DNA of 64,000 bases from an uncultured Candidatus Saccharibacteria bacterium (GCA_934717805.1 CAKUZG010000001.1:21794-85793), one strand, 5' to 3'; positions 50,042 through 58,006 are shown, counted from the first letter of the stretch. The notes: generated from the sequence alone by a model not told the origin. Translations and numbers: made by a program.

Positions 50042-50083
50042 ATAATAAAAACACACCTCTTTCGAAAGTGTGTTTTTTATTAT
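50042..50083. terminator. bidirectional terminator rnpB/rplT
   Basis: AAAACACAC and GTGTGTTTT arms with the loop CTCTTTCGAAA, flanked by A/T tracts. It ends rnpB and the convergent infC-rpmI-rplT operon. Confidence 0.82.
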
Positions 50084-50092
50084 TCTTGAAAA

Positions 50093-50434
50093 TTATTTTA
50101 CTGATTCAACAATTTTCGCAAAAGCTTTTGGCTCACTTACTGCTAGCTCCGCAAGAACTTTTCGATCTAATTCGATATTTTTAGCTTTTAGACCAGCGAT
50201 AAGTTTTCCATAAGTTGTTCCGTTTTCGCGTGCAGCGATATTAATTCGAGTAATCCAAAGAGCTCGAAGATCGCGTTTGCGGTTTCGGCGGTCGCGGTAT
50301 GCATATTGCAATGAGCGAATTACGCCTTGTTTAGCTAAACGATATGAACGTGTTCGTGCATGTTGCATTCCTTTAGCTGCTTTTAGGATTTTCTTATGCT
50401 TTGCTCGTGCTGTTACACCTCGTTTTACTCGCAT
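50093..50434 (-). CDS. rplT: 50S ribosomal protein L20
   Basis: L20 is an early assembly protein of the 50S subunit and in many bacteria represses its own operon by binding the leader. The 113-residue protein has [28 protein letters not shown] basic N-terminus, the [23 protein letters not shown] core and the [21 protein letters not shown] end. It is last in infC-rpmI-rplT, 1 base after rpmI. Confidence 0.97.
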   Translation of the reverse strand: MRVKRGVTARAKHKKILKAAKGMQHARTRSYRLAKQGVIRSLQYAYRDRRNRKRDLRALWITRINIAARENGTTYGKLIAGLKAKNIELDRKVLAELAVSEPKAFAKIVESVK

Positions 50435-50435
50435 A

Positions 50436-50633
50436 TTATTTTACTCCCAATGCTCGTTTAATATTTTTAGCCATTGCACCTTCAACAGTTGCAGTGGTGT
50501 TAATTCGTCGTTTTCGACTCTTGCTCTTTTTTGAAAGCATGTGATTCTTAAAGGCTCGACGGCGTACTACTTTGCCGCTTCCGGTAAGCTTCATTCGCTT
50601 AGCTGTGCCTTTATGTGTTTTCATTTTAGGCAT
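50436..50633 (-). CDS. rpmI: 50S ribosomal protein L35
   Basis: The 65-residue basic protein has the L35 pattern [24 protein letters not shown] and the KSKSRKRRI stretch. It overlaps the infC stop by one base and precedes rplT by one base, so the three are translationally coupled. Typical length. Confidence 0.96.
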   Translation of the reverse strand: MPKMKTHKGTAKRMKLTGSGKVVRRRAFKNHMLSKKSKSRKRRINTTATVEGAMAKNIKRALGVK

Positions 50634-51139
50634 TATTTACTCCTTACTACTAAACTCAGATTGCGGCCAGCCATCTGAGGTTGCTGTTCGACGATAGCCT
50701 CTTCTTCTAGGAGAGAGAGAATCTTTTTAGCCATTTCGAAGCCAATTTCTTTATGAGCCATTTCACGTCCTTTGAAAACAATTTGGATTTTAACTTTATT
50801 TCCGGCTGCTAAAAACTTTTTAACTTTTCGAAGTTTAATTTCTAGATCACCAGCTCCAATTTTTAATCCAAAACGCATTTGTTTTAGCTCAACTTGCTTA
50901 GCTTTGCGTTTATTCTTCTGTTGTTCCTTCATTTTTTGATACTGGAATTTTCCCCAGTCAATAATCTTAACAACAGGAGGTTCAGCGTTAGGTGAGATTT
51001 CGACTAGATCAAGATTTGCATCTTGCGCGAGTTCAAAAGCTTCTTTCGAACTCATGATCCCAAGTTGCTCACCACTTTGACCAATAACACGAACTTCGCG
51101 AGCACGAATTTCTTCATTGATTCGAATTTTTTTGCTAAT
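50633..51139 (-). CDS. infC: translation initiation factor IF-3, AUU start
   Basis: IF-3 checks the start codon and keeps the ribosomal subunits apart. The 168-residue protein has the N domain (INEEIRAREVRVIG, LGIMSSKEAFELA, VVKIIDWGKFQY), the linker, and the C domain (MRFGLKIGAGDLEIKLRKVKKFL, EIGFEMAKKIL). No ATG, GTG or sensible TTG sits where the family begins. A strong GGAAGG (51146-51151) is placed 6 bases before ATT at 51137-51139, and the residues that follow (SKKIRINEEIRAREV) align with the start of other IF-3s. AUU is the known autoregulatory start of infC. A TTG at 51175 would add 12 foreign residues. Confidence 0.93.
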   Translation of the reverse strand: MSKKIRINEEIRAREVRVIGQSGEQLGIMSSKEAFELAQDANLDLVEISPNAEPPVVKIIDWGKFQYQKMKEQQKNKRKAKQVELKQMRFGLKIGAGDLEIKLRKVKKFLAAGNKVKIQIVFKGREMAHKEIGFEMAKKILSLLEEEAIVEQQPQMAGRNLSLVVRSK

Positions 51140-51189
51140 AATTTTCCTTCCTTTCGAGCTGCTATTTTTCAGCAATTTACTCGCATATT

Positions 51190-51218
51190 ATTTTACCAAA
51201 TTTTTACCGATAAATCAA
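51190..51218 (-). promoter_or_regulatory. promoter of infC-rpmI-rplT
   Basis: Minus-strand TTGATT (51213-51218), 17 bases, TAAAAT (51190-51195). The leader to the AUU start is about 44 bases. Confidence 0.7.
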
Positions 51219-51223
51219 GTATT

Positions 51224-52732
51224 TTAGTAAGTTTCAGTTTTTTGACGATATTGAATCGCTTCACTAATATGGTTTATTTTAATTTCTTCAGACTCTTCAA
51301 GATCTGCAATCGTTCGAGAAACCTTTAAGATTTTTAAATAGGATCGCACCGAAAGATCGAGTTTATTGGTTGCAAGATTAAGTAGATTTTCTGCTTCTTT
51401 TGAAATTTTAAAACTATTTTTCACAACATTTGTTTTTGCCATACTATTGTATAAATTACTACATTTATAACGCTTATGTTGTAATTTTAACGACTTTTCT
51501 ATCTGTTTTTTAGCATTAGCATGTTCATCTTTTTTGGATGGAGCAGTTTTTAGTAGATTTTCGTTTTTAATTCTATTAACATTTACTACCATATCAATAC
51601 GGTCCATTAAAGGCCCAGACAATTTTCTTTGATAGTTTAAAATCTGTGTTGGTGAGCAAGTGCATTCTTTGGTTTCATCACCATAAAATCCGCAAGGGCA
51701 AGGGTTCATTGTGGCGATGAGCATAAAATTTGCAGGGTAGGAGCTTTTACGATTTGTACGCGAAATCGTAATTTTTCTATCTTCAAGGGGCTGTCTTAAA
51801 CTTTCGAGAACAGATTTTGGAAATTCAGGCATCTCATCAAGAAAAAGTACACCGTTATGAGCTAGACTAATTTCACCCGGTAGTGCTTTGGAGCCACCTC
51901 CGATAATCGAAACTTTACTAGCTGTGTGATGTGGAGTTCTAAAAGGGCGAGATATTTTAGAATCAACATTTTCAACTAATCCGTGAATCTTTAAAACTTC
52001 AAGAGTTTCTTCTTTGGAAAGGTCTGGTAAAAGGTTTAAGGCAGCTTGTGCTAGCATTGTTTTTCCGGTTCCTGGAGGGCCTGTTAAGAGTATGTTATGA
52101 TGACCAGCGATTGCAATTGTGAGTGCTCGCTTAGCCTGTTCTTGACCTATAATATCATCTAATTCTGTCTGGTTTTGCGCTTTTTCATGGTGATGTTCAA
52201 TAATTTGGTTGGCAATAGTTTTTTCACCTTTTAAATGAAGAAAAATCTCTTTTAGGTTATTTGCAGCAATTATTTTAACTCCATCTATTAAAGAGCTCGA
52301 TTCTGAATTGTCTAAAGGAATAAAAACTTCATCAATACCGCTATTTCGAAGCTTCTCTAAAATATTGATAATACCTTTTACAGGCCTAAGTTCGCCACTA
52401 AGAGAAAGCTCACCGATAAAGGCTTTAGATTTAATTTCGTGTTGTTTAATTTGACCAGATAGTACCAAGATAGAAATCGCAATTGGTAGGTCAAAAAAAG
52501 TTCCATCCTTTGGTAATTCTGCTGGTGCAAGGTTAATAACAATCTTTTTAGCAGGGAAATCAAGCATTGAATTTTTTATTGCACTACGAACTCGTTCTTT
52601 CGCTTCATCAATTGCTTTATTACCCATTCCAACGATTTGTAGGCTTGGTAATCCTTTCGAAGAATCTCCCTCTACCTCAATAATTTCTGCTTCGTAGCCG
52701 ATTGGTGCGGCTGAAATAACTTTACTCACCAT
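51224..52732 (-). CDS. comM: YifB/ComM family Mg-chelatase-like AAA ATPase
   Basis: ComM is a hexameric branch-migration helicase that helps integrate incoming DNA during natural transformation. The 502-residue protein has the N-terminal Lon-protease-like fold (PSLQIVGMGNKAIDEAKERVRSAIKN; INLAPAELPKDGTFFDLPIAI), Walker A LTGPPGTGKTMLAQ, Walker B GVLFLDEMPEF, the zinc-like CPCGFYGDETKECTC segment and a helical C-terminus. Its presence with a type IV pilus fits competence. The minus-strand ATG lies 9 bases after a TAAAAT box. Confidence 0.94.
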   Translation of the reverse strand: MVSKVISAAPIGYEAEIIEVEGDSSKGLPSLQIVGMGNKAIDEAKERVRSAIKNSMLDFPAKKIVINLAPAELPKDGTFFDLPIAISILVLSGQIKQHEIKSKAFIGELSLSGELRPVKGIINILEKLRNSGIDEVFIPLDNSESSSLIDGVKIIAANNLKEIFLHLKGEKTIANQIIEHHHEKAQNQTELDDIIGQEQAKRALTIAIAGHHNILLTGPPGTGKTMLAQAALNLLPDLSKEETLEVLKIHGLVENVDSKISRPFRTPHHTASKVSIIGGGSKALPGEISLAHNGVLFLDEMPEFPKSVLESLRQPLEDRKITISRTNRKSSYPANFMLIATMNPCPCGFYGDETKECTCSPTQILNYQRKLSGPLMDRIDMVVNVNRIKNENLLKTAPSKKDEHANAKKQIEKSLKLQHKRYKCSNLYNSMAKTNVVKNSFKISKEAENLLNLATNKLDLSVRSYLKILKVSRTIADLEESEEIKINHISEAIQYRQKTETY

Positions 52733-52778
52733 AATAAGATAATTTTAACATAACCGTTTAGAAATCACAATTTTGTGG

Positions 52779-52784
52779 TATAAT
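52779..52784 (+). promoter_or_regulatory. -10 box of ssrA
   Basis: TATAAT 11 bases before the mature 5' end of tmRNA. Confidence 0.6.
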
Positions 52785-52795
52785 GTAACTATGTT

Positions 52796-53172
52796 GGGGC
52801 TGAATTAGCTTTAGACAAGAGGAGTTTAACAGTTTGGCTTGCAAGTCGTTTACTACGTAAAGTAATAAAATAAATGCAAAAAACTTTGCAGCTCGAGTTG
52901 CAGCATTCTTTGCTCCAGCTCCAGCAACAATTGCCGCTTAATTTTTTGGCAATCATTTTTTAAAACAGGGCAGTGCGTGTTTTAAAAAGTGTCATATATT
53001 TTTCACTGATAGTTTAAAACCTTGCGATAAGTTTTAAATGAAAGTTTTTCGCAACTTTTAATGTATTTTTGTTTATTTTTAGAGCATTAAATTTTATTTA
53101 GAATAAACTAAGCTTGTAGAAGGCTAAAATGTTACCTTTTGGACCCGAGGGCGGTTCTCGGCAGCTCCACCA
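52796..53172 (+). ncRNA. ssrA: tmRNA
   Basis: tmRNA frees stalled ribosomes and tags the unfinished protein. The tRNA-like domain is built from GGGGCTG (52796-52802) and CAGCTCC-ACCA at the 3' end, with a T-arm GGACCCGAGGGCGGTTCTCGG-type region just before it. The tag frame runs 52876-52941 (21 codons plus TAA): it begins AKNFAARV and ends PAPATIAA, with a hydrophobic AA end like other degradation tags. Pseudoknot regions between the tag and the 3' domain are AT-rich. Confidence 0.96.
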
Positions 53173-53183
53173 AAAATGTTTTT

Positions 53184-53219
53184 CAAATACGCGTCTAGAG
53201 CGTATTTTTTATTTTTATA
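53184..53219 (+). terminator. terminator of ssrA
   Basis: AATACGC and GCGTATT arms around GTCTAGA, followed by TTTTATTTTT. Confidence 0.85.
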
Positions 53220-53221
53220 GA

Positions 53222-53372
53222 AAATAAAAATGAGCGACTGCGAGGAACGCTCATTCTTGGAAATAGTAATGTGGAGTTTTTGATTTTAATTTTTAGGTTT
53301 TTTGTGAACTGCGGAATTCACTATAAATAATTTTTATTTTTGGCTTATGTATAAACTTTTTATTCATAAGCT
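53222..53372 (-). ncRNA. candidate minus-strand small RNA, about 150 nt
   Basis: Promoter TTGACT (53402-53407), 17 bases, TATCAT (53379-53384) on the minus strand. The transcript from about 53372 folds into GCTTATG/CATAAGC (53343-53371), GTGAA/TTCAC (53304-53321) and a final 7-pair hairpin ATGAGCG/CGCTCAT (53230-53255) followed by TTTTATTTT. A 24-codon frame starting MNKKFIHKPK lies inside, with its ATG in the first hairpin. It could be a small regulatory RNA or encode a small basic peptide. Confidence 0.55.
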
Positions 53373-53378
53373 ACACTT

Positions 53379-53407
53379 ATGATAACCCGAAATAAGCATA
53401 AAGTCAA
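53379..53407 (-). promoter_or_regulatory. promoter of minus-strand small RNA
   Basis: TTGACT and TATCAT boxes with the standard 17-base spacer. Confidence 0.6.
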
Positions 53408-53508
53408 TACTTTTTTTCATTTTTTTGTATAATTTTTTTGTTCACTGAAAATAACAGATTAAAGCATGTTAAAAATACAACAAAACTATTTTTATTGTGC
53501 TTATGGTA

Positions 53509-53537
53509 TTGACTTTTTATAATGCTTGTGATACAAT
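53509..53537 (+). promoter_or_regulatory. promoter of the 53.5 kb transcript
   Basis: TTGACT (53509-53514), 17 bases, TACAAT (53532-53537). The -10 box abuts the ATG at 53538, so transcription should begin about 7 bases inside that frame, which argues for an RNA gene. Confidence 0.6.
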
Positions 53538-53714
53538 ATGAATAGCTTTGAAAGAAATAAAAAGCAAAAATCAAAAAACACAGTATCGTACATTTCACCA
53601 AGCACATTAGAATTAAAATTTGATAATTTTGAGTTGTCCGTTAGACTTTTTACGGAGTTTGAACGGCGATTTGAAAATAAGGTTTTTAAAGTCGTCATTG
53701 GATTTTTAACTTAG
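53538..53714 (+). CDS. possible 58-residue small protein
   Basis: A frame of 58 codons (MNSFERNKKQKSKNTVSYIS...VFKVVIGFLT, then TAG) with a basic start and an amphipathic remainder. The amino-acid mix is protein-like, but the promoter -10 box ends directly at the ATG and no ribosome binding site exists, so a transcript from this promoter would miss the start codon. It may be chance within a longer non-coding RNA that continues to about 53940. Confidence 0.35.
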   Translation: MNSFERNKKQKSKNTVSYISPSTLELKFDNFELSVRLFTEFERRFENKVFKVVIGFLT

Positions 53715-53940
53715 TTTCGAAACGCCAAAAAGCTCCGCAAAAATATAGCGTAGAGCGCTGAGGCTAATAAGTACTTATATTTTCAAAAGAAAATATTTAA
53801 GGAACCCTCAATGAAATATGCTTCTCCATGCGAGAAGCGGTCAACTAGCTCAAAAGAGTAAGCCGTAGACCACATATTTTAGTAAGGTATTTTGTTATGA
53901 TGGCATTCTACTAGCTTGCTCTTTGGGCTGAATCTAACAA
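53715..53940 (+). ncRNA. candidate structured RNA stretch, unknown family
   Basis: No credible ORF, but dense pairing: GCTC-CGC/GCG-TA-GAGC (53732-53756), ATATTTTC/GAAAATAT (53777-53796), GCTTCTC/GAGAAGC (53820-53838), GGTC/GACC (53839-53842 with 53868-53871), and AAAGAGTAAGC/GCTTGCTCTTT (53853-53863 with 53914-53924; 11 pairs, one G-T). Some of these exclude each other. It either continues the transcript that starts near 53544 or forms the leader of the membrane protein gene at 53958. No clear terminator is seen. Confidence 0.55.
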
Positions 53941-53957
53941 AATGGTATTTAATTATT

Positions 53958-54347
53958 ATGATTTCAAAAATTATTTTTAGTCTGTCTACATTATCTGGGG
54001 TTGGTCTATTTTTGATGCTAACCCAAACATCACCAAATAAAGTTGGTCCACTTGGTATCCTTATTTTATTTATGATGGTATATTTAGTATTTTTGGGAGT
54101 TATATCTTTTTTCTTGTACGGAAGCTATCGAGTATTTTCGATTGCGGTTGTATATTTTCGAAAAGGTCAACCAATCGTTCAGAAAGAAGTTAAAACACCA
54201 GGATTCTTTTTAAAATATTCTGCTGCGTTAGCTTTTGCTCCAATTAGTTTAATAGCGAAACAATCCACCGGCGGAGTTGGAATATTTGAAATATTGTTAT
54301 TAACGATAATTGAAATAATTGCAATAATTTACATTTCAAAACGTTAA
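53958..54347 (+). CDS. small membrane protein, unknown
   Basis: The function is unknown. The 129-residue protein has three to four hydrophobic helices (about 3-20, 28-52, 83-98 and 105-126) and a short basic loop. The frame is open from 53916, but I prefer the internal ATG at 53958, where the hydrophobic domain begins. No ribosome binding site is visible. It precedes the TraD-type ATPase pair on the same strand and could be related to it, although a separate TATAAT box follows. Confidence 0.7.
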   Translation: MISKIIFSLSTLSGVGLFLMLTQTSPNKVGPLGILILFMMVYLVFLGVISFFLYGSYRVFSIAVVYFRKGQPIVQKEVKTPGFFLKYSAALAFAPISLIAKQSTGGVGIFEILLLTIIEIIAIIYISKR

Positions 54348-54356
54348 TGTTTATGT

Positions 54357-54362
54357 TATAAT
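54357..54362 (+). promoter_or_regulatory. leaderless-type -10 box of ATPase operon
   Basis: TATAAT with an 8-base gap to the ATG at 54371. Confidence 0.6.
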
Positions 54363-54370
54363 GTTATTAT

Positions 54371-54787
54371 ATGGAACCGCAAAAAAATCTTGAAATTCCA
54401 CGAGCTTTTGTGGCTCAGCCTGAGTCAATAAATAACAATCCTCACGAAGTGGGGAATTTTGGCTTTGAAAAAAATATAAATCAAATGGATAGTGATAAGG
54501 CGAGAGCTGAAGCACTTCAAGTATTTTCAAATCAAAATAATCAACCAACTGCGCAGCCTCAAACTCAACTTCCGGTTGTGCAAGATAACCCATTCGCACA
54601 ACCAGCGCCTTTGGTTCCGACAACGGCTAAAGATATTGATTTAATGGAAGACGAATGGGTTAAAGATTTAAAGAAAATGATCGTTGACACAAAAGGTGAT
54701 CCTTATGCGCGAGAAGTTCGGTTTAAAGAAATGCAAATGGATTATTTAAAGAAAAGGTATAACAGAATTATAAATGGTGGGAAATAA
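54371..54787 (+). CDS. small disordered protein upstream of ATPase
   Basis: The function is unknown. The 138-residue protein is Gln/Asn/Pro-rich and probably disordered to about residue 90, then has an acidic-basic helical end (DEWVKDLKKMIVDTKGDPYAREVRFKEMQMDYLKKRYNRI-like). No membrane segment. It overlaps the large ATPase gene by one base, which suggests a dedicated partner or adaptor of that ATPase. Confidence 0.82.
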   Translation: MEPQKNLEIPRAFVAQPESINNNPHEVGNFGFEKNINQMDSDKARAEALQVFSNQNNQPTAQPQTQLPVVQDNPFAQPAPLVPTTAKDIDLMEDEWVKDLKKMIVDTKGDPYAREVRFKEMQMDYLKKRYNRIINGGK

Positions 54788-57696
54788 TGAGTATTTGGAT
54801 AATCTTATTTATTAGTTTTATAATTATATGTGTAGCAGCATATTTTGTCTTCGATCAGTATAAAAAAATGGTTCGCGAGGCTAAAAACTATGAGCGTGGA
54901 CTAAAAATGGTTCCGATTCGAATTCACCTTCCTCCACCAAGTGACGATCTTGAAGCTGGTGGCCGAGATGAGCGTGACGTGGTTGATGAAGTCCTTTCTG
55001 AAGCTCAGACGATGTATAATATTATCGCTAGTACGGCCATGAAAGGTTTTAAGACAAAGCTTTATGGTCAAAGACATATTTCTTTCGAAATTGTAGCGAA
55101 TGATGGATTAGTTCGATATTATGCAGTAGTTCCAGCAGTTTTGACAGAAACAATTAAACAAGCGATTTCTGCCGCATATCCTGCAGCGAGACTTGAAGAA
55201 GTTGAAATGGAAAATATTTTTTCTCAGCAGGGAAAGATGCAAGGTGTAATTGGTGGTGAATTTGAACTTAAAAAAGATTTTTATTACCCAATCGCAACTT
55301 ATCAGGAAAGTCGTAGAGATGCTGCTCGTGCTTTGCTCGATGCCTTAAGCGGAGTTGAGCGCGGGGATGGAGCTGCAATTCAGATTATGTTTCGTCCAGC
55401 TCCAGAAAGTTGGACAAATAAATCAAACCAAAAAGTCGAATCAATCCGAAGCGGTAAATCCAAAAAAGGTGGTGCAGCAGGTGCTCTTGATATAATGGAA
55501 GCCCTATGGAAACCACCAACATACGGAATAAATAATTCATCGGCAGATTTTCCTCAATTAACGGCGCTAGAGAATGAAGAGATTCAAGCAATTGAAGATA
55601 AAACTAAATATCCAGGATATGAAGTTTTGACTCGAGTTATTACATCTTCATCAACGGCCGCCAAAAGTCAAGCAATTTTACAATCTATCGTTTCAGCATT
55701 TTCACTTTTTGATTCACCTCGTTATAATGGTTTTAAGTTTAATATGACAACAGATGTTGACGAGCTTATTACCGCTTATATTTTTCGATTTTTCCCGCAA
55801 AGTACGAATAAAAATATTTTGAACAGTGTTGAATTATCAACGATATTCCATCTACCTGATCAGAATTCGATCCCTACTGGAAAAGTTGAACGGCAAAGAA
55901 TTCGTCAAGTTGATGGACCAACCGAACCAATGCGAGAAGGTTTGTTAATTGGTGTTAATGAATTTCGTGGCGTTGAAAAACAGATTCGCCTTGGAATTAA
56001 CGATCGTCGTCGACACACTTACATTATTGGACAAACTGGTATGGGTAAATCGAAACTTCTTGAAAATCTTGCCTATCAAGATATTATGGAAGGTCGAGGT
56101 TTTTGTTTTATCGATCCACACGGAGATTCTGCTGAAGAACTTCTAGGGATGATTCCTCAATCTCGAATGGATGACGTAATTTATTTCAACCCGAGCGATA
56201 CTGAAAATCCACTAGGCTTTAATATTTTCGAAATTGAAAGTCCTGAAGATATGGACTTCGTAATTTCTGAAACTAACTCGATGTTGAAATCACTTTTCGA
56301 TCCAGGAAACACGGGAGTTGTTGGTCCGCGAATGGAAAATATCGTGCGAAACGCAGCCTTGTTGTTGATGAGTGATCCAGACGGCGGAACATTTATGGAT
56401 ATTCCAAAAGTTTTGGTTGATCCTGAATTCGCAAAGCAGAAAATTAAATACCTTCGAAATCAACGTGCAATTGATTTCTGGACGAAAGAATGGCCTGCAT
56501 CTCAAAGATCTAATGACGCGGGTGAGCTTGTTTCTTGGGTTGTTTCAAAATGGGCACCTTTCGAAAGTGGTTTAATTAATAATATTATTGGCCAGAAAAA
56601 AAGCGCCTTTAATATCCGAGAAGTAATGGATAATAATAAAATCTTGCTCGTTAATCTTTCTAAGGGTAAGCTTGGTGAAGCTGCTGCAAAACTACTAGGT
56701 ATGGTTTTCGTGATGAAATTCCAGGCGGCGGCAATGAGTCGAGCAGATATACCTGAAGATGAACGAAAAGATTTTTGTCTATTTGTCGACGAGTTTCAAA
56801 ACTTTGCAACAGATTCGTTTGAGTCAATCCTGTCTGAAGCTCGAAAATACCGCTTGAATCTTATTCTTGCAAACCAGTTTACGACTCAGTTAAAAGATTC
56901 AATTAAAGATGCTATTTTCGGAAACGTTCCAAATAAAATTGTTGGGCGAGTTGGTATTGATGATGCGGAGGTTCTTCAAAAGGCATTCACGCCAACATTT
57001 ACAGCAGAAGACCTAACTAAAACACCAAACTACAATTCAATTACGACAGTTTTGGTTAACGGTTTTCCATCCGCACCTTTTACAATGAAACTTTTGCCAC
57101 CAATTGGTCGTTCGAACTCGGAGATTCGTGAAGGTTTAAGGAAGTATTCTGCTTCAAAATACGGTAGGCCTCGTGCAATTGTTGAAGACGAGATTCGAAA
57201 GCGTTTGAGCGTTAATCCTGTACCAAAACCAGTTCAGCAACCTGTTAGCCAGCTGGCACAAAAACCGCAAATTAGCTGGCAAGAGAGAGCATTTAACGCC
57301 ACTGGATCAGTAACACCAAATAATACTGGAAAACCTCAAAATTCTCCAGCTTCGAACTCTGCAACAAACCAACAAGATTCTTTCCTAGATAATTGGGTTA
57401 AAAAACGTGATGAGCTAAGAAATAAATCAGTTGATTCCGAGGAAACCAATACACCAAAGAGCAATTTAGCACGAACTTTCCAGAAGAATATTCTGCAGAG
57501 TCAACAACAAAATTCAAATGATTTACAAAATAAGAACAACCCGCAAATTCAGTATAATTCTGTGATTCAAGATATTACTCCTTCGAAAGAAGAAAAAACG
57601 GAGCCAAATCAACTATCGATAAGAGATAACCCGTCTCATAAAAACGGTAGCATCAAAAAGATTGGTGATGATGAAGTAATATTTAAAATCAGGTAA
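54787..57696 (+). CDS. VirD4/TraD-type P-loop ATPase (conjugation-like coupling protein)
   Basis: A 969-residue membrane-anchored ATPase: one transmembrane helix (about 3-22), a 380-residue lead domain, and a HerA/VirD4-like motor with Walker A GQTGMGKSKLLEN near 413, FCFIDPHGDSAEELL, Walker B CLFVDEFQNFAT near 663 and NLILANQFTTQL. The last about 150 residues are Pro/Gln/Asn-rich and disordered, like a docking tail. Such proteins are conserved across CPR genomes and may drive DNA transfer or protein export, but no relaxase or other secretion genes are nearby. It ends inside a palindromic terminator. Confidence 0.88.
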   Translation: MSIWIILFISFIIICVAAYFVFDQYKKMVREAKNYERGLKMVPIRIHLPPPSDDLEAGGRDERDVVDEVLSEAQTMYNIIASTAMKGFKTKLYGQRHISFEIVANDGLVRYYAVVPAVLTETIKQAISAAYPAARLEEVEMENIFSQQGKMQGVIGGEFELKKDFYYPIATYQESRRDAARALLDALSGVERGDGAAIQIMFRPAPESWTNKSNQKVESIRSGKSKKGGAAGALDIMEALWKPPTYGINNSSADFPQLTALENEEIQAIEDKTKYPGYEVLTRVITSSSTAAKSQAILQSIVSAFSLFDSPRYNGFKFNMTTDVDELITAYIFRFFPQSTNKNILNSVELSTIFHLPDQNSIPTGKVERQRIRQVDGPTEPMREGLLIGVNEFRGVEKQIRLGINDRRRHTYIIGQTGMGKSKLLENLAYQDIMEGRGFCFIDPHGDSAEELLGMIPQSRMDDVIYFNPSDTENPLGFNIFEIESPEDMDFVISETNSMLKSLFDPGNTGVVGPRMENIVRNAALLLMSDPDGGTFMDIPKVLVDPEFAKQKIKYLRNQRAIDFWTKEWPASQRSNDAGELVSWVVSKWAPFESGLINNIIGQKKSAFNIREVMDNNKILLVNLSKGKLGEAAAKLLGMVFVMKFQAAAMSRADIPEDERKDFCLFVDEFQNFATDSFESILSEARKYRLNLILANQFTTQLKDSIKDAIFGNVPNKIVGRVGIDDAEVLQKAFTPTFTAEDLTKTPNYNSITTVLVNGFPSAPFTMKLLPPIGRSNSEIREGLRKYSASKYGRPRAIVEDEIRKRLSVNPVPKPVQQPVSQLAQKPQISWQERAFNATGSVTPNNTGKPQNSPASNSATNQQDSFLDNWVKKRDELRNKSVDSEETNTPKSNLARTFQKNILQSQQQNSNDLQNKNNPQIQYNSVIQDITPSKEEKTEPNQLSIRDNPSHKNGSIKKIGDDEVIFKIR

Positions 57697-57716
57697 TTAA
57701 TTACCTGATTTTATTT
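57684..57716. terminator. palindromic terminator encoding both C-termini
   Basis: AAAATCAGGTAATT and AATTACCTGATTTT arms form a perfect palindrome. Each arm supplies the last codons and stop (Lys-Ile-Arg-stop) of one of the two convergent genes. Confidence 0.85.
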
Positions 57717-58006
57717 TTGATGAATTTTAGAATATAAAACGCTATTATATACACAATAAATAACGGTATAATAGTGCTAAAATCAATTGTAAAGCCGTTT
57801 AAGATGCAAATATATAATAATATATAATAGGTTATTAAAGTAGCGCAGAGAGCTAGAAAAAGTAGTTTAGGGAGTATTATTCCTTCAATTATGTCGGATA
57901 TTTTTTCGATAATATTTTTGTGGATAATTTTATGGACTACTTTATCTCTCGAAGGTGAATCTTCGTTAATGAATTTCAAAATAGATTTATATTTTTTATC
58001 TTCCAT
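57701..58006 (-). CDS. small membrane protein, unknown
   Basis: The function is unknown. The 101-residue protein has a charged N-terminus of about 40 residues and two transmembrane helices (about 46-68 and 76-95), ending KIR within the shared palindrome. An AGGAG site (58013-58018 region) lies before the ATG, within the end of the upstream gene. It overlaps that gene by 11 bases, which suggests a two-gene operon. Confidence 0.8.
   Translation of the reverse strand: MEDKKYKSILKFINEDSPSRDKVVHKIIHKNIIEKISDIIEGIILPKLLFLALCATLITYYILLYICILNGFTIDFSTIIPLFIVYIIAFYILKFIKNKIR

Noticed and set aside
51140..51175. TTG start for infC
   Set aside because: It adds 12 residues absent from the family, lies close to the predicted transcript start and has no ribosome binding site, whereas AUU at 51139 has an ideal one.
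53404..53698. Minus-strand ORFs of 65-67 codons at 53.4-53.7 kb
   Set aside because: They oppose a well-formed plus-strand promoter, have Phe/Cys-rich improbable composition and no ribosome binding site.
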